Shown here: positions 40,300-51,105 of the stretch, piece by piece | Layout of the letters: the number at the start of each line of letters is the position of its first letter | Numbering within the stretch: position 1 is the stretch's first letter | Assembly: GCA_033030425.1 (NCBI GenBank) | Contig: JAUFSD010000017.1 | Span: 434,001 to 498,000 of the forward strand | From: Verpa conica | Lineage: Eukaryota; Ascomycota; Pezizomycetes; Pezizales; Morchellaceae | Direction: 5' to 3' | DNA: 64,000 bases | Position numbers and translations under genes: made by a program | Notes under the pieces: generated by a model | Databases searched by the model: none | The model's input: only the letters and a program-made list of their open reading frames with translations | Told to the model about the DNA's origin: nothing

Positions 40300-43200
40300 T
40301 TATCCCAAAACTCTCCCTCCAGATGGTGGCGCACTCCTGTCCTTAGTCTGTGTCTTCCTCAGCTGTCTGCCCATAGTAATTTGGCTCAATAAACTACTTC
40401 TATCCCCAGCAACCTCTGGTGGTGGAACACTTGGCAAATTAACTGGGTTAGCTGCCATCCCAGGCATCCCAGGCATCCCAGGCATCCCAGGCATCCCCGG
40501 CATTGGAGGAGGAGGAGGAGGAGGTGGTGGTGGTGGCGGAGGGGGAGGGGGGGGAGGAGCAGCTCCACCCGGTACTGGGCTCGAGGAAGATTCCTCATTA
40601 CCCATGCTACTCAATGGCCTTGGAGGCGCCATATTCGCGAAGAACTTTTCTGCAAGTTCCTTAGTACTCTGGCGGTTCAGTGGATCGTCGTCATCACTGT
40701 CGGAGTTGTCATCATCAACAACGCTCCAGTCATCTTCATCTAATGGACGGTGGCGGTAAGTCCGTGGTGGAGATTGGGTAGCCGGGGGTGTGGTATTAGC
40801 AGTGGTATCGTTTCCGAAGTTGTAGAACGGGTTTTTGCTGGGGGCAGCGGTGGAAGCAGGAGGTGGGGAGACAGCGGAAGCAGTGCTGTCTGTGGGGACT
40901 GGGCCGAAACTCTTGAAGAAGGGGTTGTTGCTTGGTTTATCTGTGCTGGCAGTTGGGGTTCCAGAGCTCGGGGAAGATACTTGGGTACTTGGTGGAAGAG
41001 GGGGTGGTGGCGGGGGTGGGGGTGTCGACTGAGTTGAAGGTGCAAGAACAAATTCCTCACTAGTAGATTCTTGGGTGGGTGTTTTCTTGCCCACTATCTC
41101 TGGCTCTTCGTCATCTGAAGATGAGTCCTCTTCTAGTTCCATTTGTAAACGCCTCAAACGTCTTTGGGGAGAAAGTCAGCATATACGGTTATTTGCCAAT
41201 ATGGATGGTCAGTAACTCACTCCTCTTCTTCCTTCGCCTTTTCGATCTCGGCACGCATTGCTGCAAGCCTAGCTTCCTTCTCTTTTGATGCTTGAAGTGC
41301 GGCCTTCTTCTTCTGCTTTTCTTCTTCCTTCCTCAGCTTACCCTGCTTCACGTCCTGCTCAAGTGCCAGGAGTCTTGCCTTAGCAGCCTCCTGTGCCCTC
41401 ATAAGCTCCTCTTCTTCTTGCCTTGTCTCATCCCTGTTGACTCTAGGTTAGTATCAACCCCCTAATTTGTGTGGAATAGGGCAACTTACTCTAACTCCAA
41501 CCTCTTGGCTTCCTGGGCTTCCTGCTCTCTTCTCAAAGCCTCTTCCTGCTCCGCTTTTGCGTCCTCCTCCGCCTTCTTCCTCTCATCCTCGATTCTCGAA
41601 TTATTAACCTTTCTTGGTGCAGGTGGCGGCGGTTTCTTAGAGGCAACGGGAGATGGTGGCTTAATCTGTTCATCTGCAAGCCTCTGCTGTCGTTGCTGTT
41701 CACGCTGGGATTCTTCCGCTTCAGCTTGTCTGAGGCGCTCTTCCTTCTCCTTGCGCTCACGTTCCATACGCTGCTGTGTAGTTTCACCAATAGTAGACCG
41801 GGGAGGTGGCTGCAACCCAAGAGCTGCCATCCGCTCAGCCATCTTCCGTTCAGCTTGCTGCTTAATGAATGCACGATCTTCTGCGGTTTTGAAGCTCGAG
41901 TGTGAAGCCGTGCTAGAAGCAGGGGTCGAAGAGCGGGGAGGGGAGGAGAAGCTTTTTGGTGGCTCCTCATATGCCTTAGTTGAGCTGGTTCTTGGAGGAT
42001 CGTCATATCGACGGTCACTAGTAGGCATCAGTAAAGCCCCTTCCTGAGAAAAGGATCCAAAGAATAACGTACTCTTCACGCTTAGCTTTAGCACTACGTG
42101 TTTGTCTTTGCAGATCAAAAATAAACTCTTTTACTTCATCCTCAACACCCAAAGCCTCATCCCACCTCCTTCTCTCATGATCAGTAATAGTACTGCTACC
42201 GTTATCTCTAGGCATATCCCTAAGACTGTCTTCCAGACCCTTTCTAAAGTCATCCAAGCTCTCCTCAACATCTCTTGTCATCCTCTCGTTCCTCTCCTTC
42301 TCTGAGTTCACCTTCTGGGTCTCTTCAGCCAATCTTCTAGAACCAGCTTCATCATCATCGCCCGATGCAACCGGCTTTCCGGTCAGTGCTGCAAGTCTCT
42401 GCTGCATCATAGCCCTGGACTTTGCCTTGATCCTATCGGATTCAGTAATTGACCCTCCAGGCCCAGTTCCTATAATTGAAGCAGCAGAACCTGGATGTTC
42501 TTTCGCATCCCGTAGCCTAAATAGCTCCAGTTTAGCATCCGCAATGCCCCTTTCAGTTTTCCGGACTTTGCTCGCAAGATCTGGAAGGCGATCTGTAAGA
42601 TTTTGCAACTGCCTTCTCAGCTGTCTCCTCTCAACCTCTGAATCTCCCCCAGTCAACCCAGAATTCGGATGTGCGTCAATATCTTCCTGGACTCGCCGGA
42701 TTCTGCGGTAAAGGTCATCTGCATCCCTACGATCGCGCCTATCAAGGATCTCATCGTCTTCGGCTTCTGCTTCGTCTTTGATGTCTACTGCGTCGAGAAG
42801 AATCTGCTTTTCGCGGACCTTCTTGCGGAGCTGGTCAAGTGACATTTCTTCAGGTGCAGGGGACGGAGAAGAGCCTGGCATGGGGGATGGAGACCGACCA
42901 CCACGAGCACGGTGGCGGGCGTTGGATTTATAGCCAACTTCACTGTCGTCGAAACGGTACACTGTCCCGTCTTTCTTTCCGGTACTACTAGTGTCACTGT
43001 GGAAAGAGCGGCTCTTTGCGTAACTTACACCAGTGGCTTGAGATTGAAGAGCATTTGCAGTCTGCCCTTTTTGGAGATAGGACTTGACGGTGTTAAGAGA
43101 CTCTGAGAACTTCTTGGTAGAAGGAGGAATCAATTCTGGAGGGAGACGTGCAGGAATGTCGTATCCGTTAAGTTTACGGAATATCTACCATAGTTAGCAA

Positions 43201-44916
43201 TCCAACCGCAGAGTCTGATAGGCAGGAGTAGCAAGTACCAAGTGCATAGCTACAGCAAATTCATCTTTATTCAATTTCCCCTTATTTCCCGTATCTGCCA
43301 AAGTCCAGATAGACATCAGATCATCCTTGGGAAGTCCACTCTGTCCAAAGACTTCAATAGCAGTGTCACCAGTAATGAACCCCCTATGAAATCCATCCCA
43401 GCCTTCAAAGACGATATCATATTTCTCTTTCTCAACTTTTGTGATAGACCAAGGAATTACCGCATTTCCCTGTAAACCTTGCATGCTGAATCCACCCTCA
43501 CGGCCTTTTTGCGGCATCATACGCTGTTGCAAAGCCTCAATCCCTCCTAAGATGTTTGTGGGTGCATTTACGAATCCCCACTGTCCTGGACGTCCCGTAG
43601 GCTGTGCCTGGAGCGGCCCCCCGACAGACAACGAAGACATACCAGTAGGTATCGGGGGAACAGGTGGTATCGACCCACTATAGGAGCCAATACTGGACTG
43701 GTATCCGGTTGCTTGAGATGACAGCAACGACGGAGTTTGAAATCCGGTTTGCTGGTTTTGGAGTCCAGGAAACCCTGTTTGCTGAGATTGAAGGCCTGAG
43801 AATCCGGTTTGTTGAGACTGCAGTCCTCCCTGGAAGCCAGTAGGTTGCGGTTGGAAGCCAGTTTGTTGGGGCTGGAACCCAGTCTGCTGGGGCTGTTGGA
43901 ATCCGGTCTGTTGCGGTTGGAAGCCAGTTGGCTGTGTACTCATATTCATCCCCAAGAGCTGCGAATTATTCACCTGGTTTTGTGCACCAAAACCTGCAGG
44001 GGAAATTGTATTCTGTCGTGGAGGCTGCTGTTGGCTTGGAGCGCTAACTTCAAAGCTCGGGACATTTGTCCTGGAAGGAGCAGCCGGTGCAGAATCCGGA
44101 ATACCAAATGAAATGATATCGACCATACCGCTCACCTCATTCTTGACTACCTCAGGAAGAGAAGCCGGTAACGTTCTCCCGTTACGTTTCATATTGCATA
44201 GATACATTGCCAACGCGAATTCGGGGAAGAGCAATTGTCCAGACTTTGTGGTATCTGCGAGCTGCCAGATCTGGTGTAGATCCTGGGGCGGAAGCTTCGA
44301 CCGTAGGAGGATATCTCTTGCCGCGTCACCTATTCCTAATGTTAGGTTTGAATTTTCCTAATAAAGCTTTAATGAATCCCTTACCTGGTAGTGCTTGCCC
44401 ATCACCGACCGCAGCCTTAAACAACTGCTCAAATTTCGCTTGATCAGCAACCGTGATGAAACTCAGCCTGATGTTCGGGATCTTTGCCGAGTTCTTTGGC
44501 GTTGGAGTAGCCGACTGTTGAGGCGGCGGCGGTGGTTGGTGTTGCTGCTGCGGTGGTGGGGAAAACGTAGTCATATTCGGTAGCTGGGGCACCGGAGGAA
44601 TTCCCTGCTGACTCGGAAACCCTTGGAGTGCATTTGGAAACCCCGTGAACTGTTGTTGAATCGGTTGCTGCTGCTGCTGTTGCTGCGGGTTCTGAAATTG
44701 CTGCTGCTGTTGATTCTGGAATTGTTGTTGCTGCTGAGCTTGTTGACCCGGGAACCCTGTTTGCTGGAATTGCATGAACCCTGTTGGTTGTGGCATCATC
44801 TGCTGTTGGCCTGGGAAGCCAGTCTGTTGTGGCTGCTGTTGGAGAGGTTGCTGGTATTGGCCTTGACCGGCTTGTTGGCCGTTCCCGGCACCCAGGAAGC
44901 CAGTCGCATTGTACAT
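40300..44916 (-). CDS. PAN1: actin cytoskeleton-regulatory protein Pan1
   Basis: Endocytic scaffold that activates Arp2/3. The exons are 44916-44385, 44329-43239, 43184-42098, 42039-41490, 41433-41221 and 41161-40300, giving about 1444 residues. Order: Gln/Pro-rich N-terminus with QTGF repeats; EH domain 1 (about 140-250, built across intron 1); a second run of QQTGF repeats (targets of Prk1/Ark1-type kinases in yeast, where the repeat is LxxQxTG); EH domain 2 (about 455-555). Then come long Glu/Lys/Arg-rich coiled coils, an acidic segment ([10 protein letters not shown]), polyproline tracts with a GMP nonapeptide-coding repeat, and a C-terminal WH2 motif ([15 protein letters not shown]). The intron-3 donor is ambiguous: GTAGTG at 42097 gives a 58-nt intron, but a second in-phase GT lies closer. 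Sla1 and End3 are the usual partners. Confidence 0.95.
40456..40500. repeat. 9-bp tandem repeat coding PGM units in PAN1
   Basis: Five units of CATCCCAGG (the last with one change) on the plus strand, coding Pro-Gly-Met triplets directly after a long polyproline tract in the last PAN1 exon. It is likely length-variable between strains. Confidence 0.9.
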
Positions 44917-45747
44917 GGCGAGCTTAGGAGCTTACGAGGCTACAAATGGGCCTGTGAGCGAGTAGAAGAGTGATTTTACGAGCGAGCGGAAGGGTATACG
45001 GATGGGATGAGATGATGGCTGAGGTTAAGTTTACAGAGGATGGGGGAGGGGAGGGAAGATGGGGTAGAAGAAGGATGATGGATAGGAGAGGTGACGAAGC
45101 GTAAGACCGTTTCGCAACCCTTTTACTAACCAATCAGTGCCACGCCAACGAAATGCCTATTTACGACCTCGGACCCCTGGTCAGCAACAGTAACGAGATG
45201 CAGCCAGGTTGAGCGCCTATGTGCCGCAGATGGTAGAACTTCAACTCTAAATTTACTCCACGGCATCTATTGCATGCAAGACTGGGTTCGAGTTAACTTG
45301 AGAATTTGATGGAACCTCGACGCGTAGTTACTTACGTGCTGAGGTCAGAATTCGAACAAGCCATTCAATCGTATGCCTTTACATGTAGAGTATAGATAAG
45401 GGGAAATCACTCAGTCTCCTTGAATAGGTAGACCCCTATAGAACTCTTAGATCGAATCATTCAAGATATTTTCCTCACACTGTGTCAAGGAGACTTCCAG
45501 GTGTCATATATTTCAACATATGCATATCAAGGACATTTTGGTTAAGTCTCGCGGACAGTGGGTGCACTGTCCATCTGATCTATTTTGTGGACATTGAAAA
45601 GATCTAGGCTGACTACCTGCATTCTTGGCTCGTATTCGTCTTACCTACATGTGCTCTGGATCAAATTCGATCGGCAATAGAGGTGACATTGACCGATGCA
45701 AAGGATTAAACTTTGACACCTATCTACAAAAGCCCCCGGCATATGCC
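44917..45747. other. spacer upstream of PAN1
   Basis: PAN1 promoter side plus the bS18m 3' flank. TACATGTA at 45380-45387. No gene seen. Confidence 0.5.
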
Positions 45748-46439
45748 CTACCAATCTTTGGTTATATACTTTTTGTCCGGCCTCAAATTCCTCAGAACCT
45801 CTGGGTGCCTATGTACCGCCGGCATTAGCCCTAGCCCGATAGCTCTCCTGATCGCCTTCGCCATCCTCCTCTGATTAACCGGCCGCAGCCCCGTATCATT
45901 GCTGTGTTTAATACGGCCCAGCTCAGTGACATATTCAGACATCATTGAGAAGTTCTATTCCCATTAGCCCCACACTTTTCCTGCTTCCCCTGAGGGCTAC
46001 TCACGCTATAGTTCTTAATCGGGTTAATTCCTAACAAATCCATTGCGTCAAACGCCGGCTTCTTCCTAGCCCTCCTCTTCCTCTGCTCCTGAAAACTCAG
46101 GTCGTGAGGTGCATAAGTGTCACCCTGACTAAACCTATAATTCGTCAAGATGAGTTCGCTATCCGTGACCCTCTTGTCATCTTCTGCTGTCGTAGATTGC
46201 GACCCTGGGTTGACCTGGCCTCTGAGAGATTGTAATCGCAATTCAAATCCCTCATTAAACATCTTACGGGACTCCGTGGTGCGGGACTCCATGGCGCTAG
46301 CGAAATCGATGGAGCGGCTAGGGCGGTGGGGAGGGTCGGTGTTACGGGGAGGACTGGTGAAGATTGTACGGGTTGCGGGGGAGCTGAGGAACCGCGAAGG
46401 GCCCGAGAAAATAGCGAAGATCTTGGGTTTTAGTGGCAT
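45748..46439 (-). CDS. RSM18: mitochondrial ribosomal protein bS18m
   Basis: Small-subunit mitoribosomal protein. Two exons, 46439-46005 and 45954-45748, with a 50-nt intron (GTGAGT, AATAG), give 213 residues. The first 50 residues are basic and Ser/Pro-rich, a probable mitochondrial presequence. The S18 core is KKPAFDAMDLLGINPIKNYS, then ELGRIKHSNDTGLRPVNQRR and MAKAIRRAIGLGLMP; these match the bacterial S18 helix pair that binds 16S-type rRNA. An extended fungal N-terminus is normal. Confidence 0.92.
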
Positions 46440-47323
46440 TTTTGAGGGTGCGAGAGTTGAGTTGTGGGATGAGCTTTCATGATGTTAAATTGAAGACTTT
46501 TTGGTGGGGACGGAGATTTCCGCTGTGGCTTGGCATGGGTCATAGTGGGTCACTCGATGATTAGCAGGCGGGATAATCGTATGAATGAATGAACAAATAC
46601 ATGGACGGAACAATCGTTCCCGCTTGCATACCCCCAGAAAGAGGTGAGATATGTAGGCCATCAAATAATTTTTACTTCAAGAAACCGATAGACCTTCATT
46701 AGGTTAAGAAACACCAAAAGAACAAGCTCTGTAGTAGCTTTAATGGACCCTGGTACTAAAGTAGAAATAGTGAATGATCCTATCTAACTGGGTTGAGTTT
46801 TGACACCTATACAGGATCTAGTTGGTACCTCTCCAACCTTGGCTGAGGTTTTTATCCTTATTTTCCTTGGCTCATCTTTAGCAACCCTTTAAACTTCCTC
46901 ACCTCATACTTCACATCGCTCACGAATTTAAACAGGTTGATAGCCTTATTTATGCTAGAGGCTACCCCAAACACACCTATCTAAAGCAACTGCTAGTAAT
47001 TTTACATCATAGATCTTGATACAGTCCATTAAAACAGAAGATTTATTAGAAAACCCCTCAGTAATTTACCACTGCCATGAGTCCTCTAGGTCCTATCAAG
47101 GATAGCGAAGGTAAATACCATGAGATCACCGATACCACAAATATACTCACCAAGGATAGAAAGGAGTCTCGCAACGAAACCCTTACTAAAAATATAAATA
47201 ATAAGTTCTCCCTCAAGGTCGTGAGTTCTGATAACTCGATACGATACTGTTCTAGAGACACTTTCTAGTCCGAAGTCTACCACGAAAGATTAAGAGCTCT
47301 CTGATAAAGCAAAGCTGGTACCA
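46440..47323. other. gene-free spacer
   Basis: Upstream region of the bS18m gene and AT-rich DNA leading into the eIF2-beta relic. A degraded N-terminal part of that relic might extend here, but I could not align it. Confidence 0.4.
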
Positions 47324-48013
47324 GTGCTGGGGGGGTCTATTAAATCGACTTGTGGAGGGAATTCCCTTATTATTGTGGATGAAGGTGTACTCCATATAAC
47401 AGCCTATAAGAGAGGGAAGCTTTCAAACCTCTTTGGTCCTAAGGAAGAAATTGTCACTGAAGATACTAATAATGAATTTGACTCCCCCCTTAAGAAAAAA
47501 GTAAATAGAAACTCTACTATCAATGGCCTCGTAGAATTCAATGCCAGGCTTGCTGAAGATGGAATCACCGACGACACAGAGCCTCTAGTCCATTCTGCCG
47601 CCGAGGAATACCGTGCTCATCTAACACGTTTCTACGACATCCTTTATAAAGAACATCCATATCTCCTATCAGTTACAGAGGGGCCAGACAAGAAGATCCC
47701 TATGCTAAAATTGAATAGGGGGCCTAAGAAAACAATATTTGTGAACTGTAAAGAGCTCTGCGAGTTCCTTAAGAGACCTGAATGCCATGTTGTGCGGTAT
47801 ATCTTCTCAGAGCTGTAGACAACGGGTAATTACGATAAGAGTAGCATATTGACTATTGAGGGAAGGTTTTATCAGGTGCAACTTGAGATGGTTGTGAGGG
47901 GTTACTTGTATAAGTATGTGCACTGTAGGGTTTGTAAGACGTTAGATACGAGGATATAGGAGGGGGAGAATTTACTGGACTGTAATATCCGCATGTCGGG
48001 AAGGAGTGTTATG
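47324..48013 (+). pseudogene. broken eIF2-beta (SUI3) copy
   Basis: One frame reads like translation initiation factor eIF2-beta without its N-terminal Lys blocks. EEYRAHLTRFYDILYKEHP matches the start of the core, and KKTIFVNCKELCEFLKRPE with VVRYIFSEL matches the aIF5/eIF2-beta fold. After an in-frame TAG at 47816-47818 the match continues in the same frame (TTGNYDKSSILTIEGRF, then YKYVHCRVCKTLDT, the first zinc Cys pair). A second TAG follows at 47957-47959. The second Cys pair is lost (CNIRMSGRS). No intron signals bridge the stops. The copy is intronless where seen, is divergent, and lies in gene-poor DNA, so an old processed or duplicated copy is likely. Confidence 0.75.
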
Positions 48014-48264
48014 TAGGTTGGAGTACACTATTGGAGACCTGAAAATCACGCGGAGCATAAAACATATACCAATACTTTAACTTAGGGGTCTGTTTTGCTG
48101 TGGATTGTTTTTAGAACAGGGAAATATTCAACTGTGGGCTGGTAACTATTGCGCAAGATGCCTTTACCCTAAAAATGTAGGTGGATTTTATGTGACGAGG
48201 GTACCTCTAGTAAAATTATCCAATGTTTAGCGGTTGCCACATTAAATCGGTTGGGGGCGGTATA

Positions 48265-48273
48265 TTAGTGCCT
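48265..48273. repeat. left 9-bp target-site duplication (TTAGTGCCT)
   Basis: Identical to 48360-48368, directly flanking the inverted-repeat element between them. Confidence 0.85.
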
Positions 48274-48359
48274 TAGTCTCGTGCCCAGCCCCAATGATTG
48301 CTTTTGCTGCGTAGTACCGTAGTCAGCAAGGTACGCCGTAGGGGATGGGCACGAGACTA
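48274..48359. mobile_element. 86-bp MITE-like element with 19-bp terminal inverted repeats
   Basis: The ends are TAGTCTCGTGCCCAGCCCC and its inverted copy (18 of 19 match), and the whole element is flanked by perfect 9-bp direct repeats. Terminal inverted repeats plus 9-bp duplications are the pattern of Mutator-like (MULE) non-autonomous elements. It codes for nothing. The interior holds a smaller TGCTG/CAGCA inverted pair, so the element could fold into a long hairpin. Confidence 0.8.
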
Positions 48360-48368
48360 TTAGTGCCT
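48360..48368. repeat. right 9-bp target-site duplication (TTAGTGCCT)
   Basis: Partner of 48265-48273. Confidence 0.85.
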
Positions 48369-49473
48369 ATGCATATTTCTTACCTACATACTGCCAAAAA
48401 CGAGTGCTATCTTATGGTCTGGGCTCTAGGTTCCGACTAGAACATGTTTGCTAATCTTCAATTTATTAATTTATTAATTTAACTACGGTATATGGAGGAG
48501 AGGAGAGGAAAGTGTTATACACAGACACAAACCGTGGGTTCTATTACATTTACATTAATGGCTATCGTATTAGTCGTGCTGTAGTTTAGGATTTTAGTAA
48601 TTGACTAGCTGAACTAGCTCCTGAATACTCCTGATAATGTACATGTAGTTTATATTGAACATATAGGTGGCATCTGGGCACTATGTAATTTCCAACAACG
48701 GTATTAGGCATTTGAAACAAATTACCGACAAACGTATATAAATGAGCCATCATCATAAAACCGCAATGACTTCAAACTATTTTCCCCTCTTCATCTTTTT
48801 AATGTCTTTATCTTTTTTTTTTGAACCCTCCAATTGGTAAGCTATACTTTCTATTCCTCGGGGTAGGGTGTCTCGATGCGGATGGCCCCACTCCCCTCAA
48901 AATACAAAAAAAACAGCATAATCACCTGGGCCGCCTCATCATAAAGACCAAGCCCCGGTACCCAACTCCCGAAAGTCGGAGTTCGAACCCGGCCAGTAGC
49001 AAAGCTGCTTTTATTTTTATTCTCTTAAGGGTTTGTTTATTCTGCTTATTGGTGTCATTGGAGTAGTCTTATTTATAGCTATATGTAGTATGGTGTATAT
49101 TATATGTTCATGAATGATATGGTCCCGGCTGAAGTAGCGGAATCGTAGGTGGAAATATTGCGTTTTTTGAGGATTTATCACATCAAGACATCAATGTATT
49201 ATAAAATGTAACAAAGAGTCTCTATAAGTACATGTAGTGTATTACCTGCTATCACCTTATGGTAGCTTTCATTTGAACTAGGCTGCGGAACATGCGCTAT
49301 CACTCGCAGTCTCAATGGATTCCAAGATACACTTGTACAAGTAGCCTTTTATTCCCATATGTCCTCCCCTAAGCGTCTATCTCTCTGTCTCAATACTATA
49401 AAGTACCAACAAAACCTAACCCTATCTCTACTCCCACTCATACTAGATATAAACCCAGTAATATCAAAACGTC
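48369..49473. other. gene-free spacer
   Basis: AT-rich. TACATGTA at 48640 and 49229. A GTTCGAACCC string at 48981-48990 is B-box-like, but no tRNA cloverleaf can be built around it. Confidence 0.5.
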
Positions 49474-50697
49474 CTAGTGCTGCGCAACCGAGAAGATCAC
49501 AATTCTCCCATCGACACTATACTCATTAGCAACTTCTCAAACCACAAGATAGAGAAGAAAGAGTAACATACCCACTACTACTAAACCTCACCACCTCACC
49601 AGGGCCCCCCTCATACGCTCTCAATGTCGAGATCGAATTCTGATGAATCGTCTTCAAATTTGCGTCCTCAGACGCATTACTCTTCCCCTTCAAGTCCATC
49701 TGTCTAAACATATTCAACGCCGAACTCTCCTGCGCTGCTCCCTGTCGAGCTTTATTCGGGTCATCAACCGCATACGCCTGCGCCCACCCGTCTAGAGACC
49801 CCTCAAACACAACTGGATGGCAATCATGCCCAGCAGCCACAAGCTGATCCTCACGTGTCCAACACAACGACAAGAATGGTAGCATCTGCGTAGTCACCGT
49901 CACAACCGCACGCGGGGGTTGTTCCGGAGCAGAAGGATACACCACCGTTATGCTAGAATCATGTGCAGCGAAGGCTAAAGCGTCACCACTAGGCGAGAAC
50001 GCAACGCTGTGGACCCACCCACCACTCGAATTCGTGTACTCTCCACAGACGGTATTAAACGGGATTCTCTCACCCCATGCAGTGGGATCAGGACGCTTAT
50101 CGACGCCCTTGATGAAAGACGAGAACACGCGGGCATGAGCGTCTGCGCTACCGGCGGCGAGGAGGACACTATTGGGGTGCCAGTTGAGGGAGAGGACTGT
50201 GGAGCGGAGTGGCTTCTTGATGTGCTTGCTCACCCACCAGTCGTTCTCTTCCTCAAAGTAGCAGACGGCGATGACACGGGCTCCGGAACCGACCGCGAAT
50301 TTGGATTCGTCGGGTGACCAGCGGACGTGTGTTGCAGCACGGTTGATGCGAAGGAGGACAAGAGTAGGTTTCCAACCAGTGGGAGAGGGTTCCCAGACTA
50401 GAGCGTTGCGGTCTATAGTTGCCTGTTAGTATTTACATGCGTGGAGAGGGCGGGGAAATAAATTGACGTACCCTGGGAGCAAGTGACAATTCGCCCACTC
50501 TTTGCCGCAATATCCACACTTGTGACAGTCTTATCATGGCCTACAAGCTCCTCCTTGAATTTGAAGCTCCCGTCTGCTCCGTGGGCATACAGCTCAACCT
50601 TTGTATCGCGGGACACAGCCAGGAGGCTTCTGTCCTCCGAGAAGGAGTGGTCCGCAATAGGTTGATGGAAGAGGAGGTGGACTTCGGGGGCTACCAT
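49474..50697 (-). CDS. ARC40: Arp2/3 complex subunit ARPC1 (p40)
   Basis: WD40 beta-propeller subunit of the actin-nucleating Arp2/3 complex. The exons are 50697-50472, 50412-49572 and 49516-49474, giving 369 residues; the introns are 59 and 55 nt. Landmarks are the N-terminal FHQPIADHSFSEDRS blade, HDKTVTSVDIA, DRNALVWEP, RAATHVRWSPDESKFAVGSG and ARVISVCYFEEENDWWVSK-like text (here RVIAVCYFEEENDWW). SLNWHPNSVLLAAGSAD and WVHSVAFSPSGDALAF follow. The penultimate insert with LNMFRQMDLKGK is the ARPC1 signature loop. The last blade ends VDGRIVIFSVAQH. The length is normal. It lies head-to-tail downstream of ERO1 on the same strand. Confidence 0.96.
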
Positions 50698-51105
50698 TGT
50701 AGTCAGATAGAGATGGTATAGGTAGAATTGAGGGGTTTAGTGGATAGGAGCAGCACTCGACTATCTCGAATGTTGATGATGGTTAGAGAGAGTGGGGAGC
50801 TCTGAAGGATTACTGTGGGGTGAAGTACGGGGCTTGGCGGTGATGCTATTTGTAGCTTTACGCGTCAGATTTTTGGACACAAGTTATCACTCACTCATCG
50901 TTGAATCACTCATTGATCCTTTGGGGAAAGCCTTAATTCTAGTACTCAAAATAACTACTATAGCTCTCATCTATAGATAGCAAAAATAAAAGAAAAAACT
51001 ACATATATACACAACCCCATCTAAAAGAAGTGGAGTAGTACTATAATAATAACCAAGAAAAACACCCATAAATGCAATCAAAACATTTTCCTAAAGAAAC
51101 TCTGG
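50698..51105. other. spacer between ERO1 and ARPC1
   Basis: 408 bases: ERO1 3' flank and ARPC1 promoter. No gene seen. Confidence 0.6.

Noticed and set aside
41469..42047. 192-codon plus-strand frame antisense to PAN1
   Set aside because: Ser/Leu/Cys-rich shadow of the Glu/Lys/Arg-rich coiled-coil exon on the other strand.
48971..49000. B-box-like GTTCGAACCC suggesting a tRNA gene
   Set aside because: The T-arm stem does not pair and no A-box or acceptor stem lies at the right distance.
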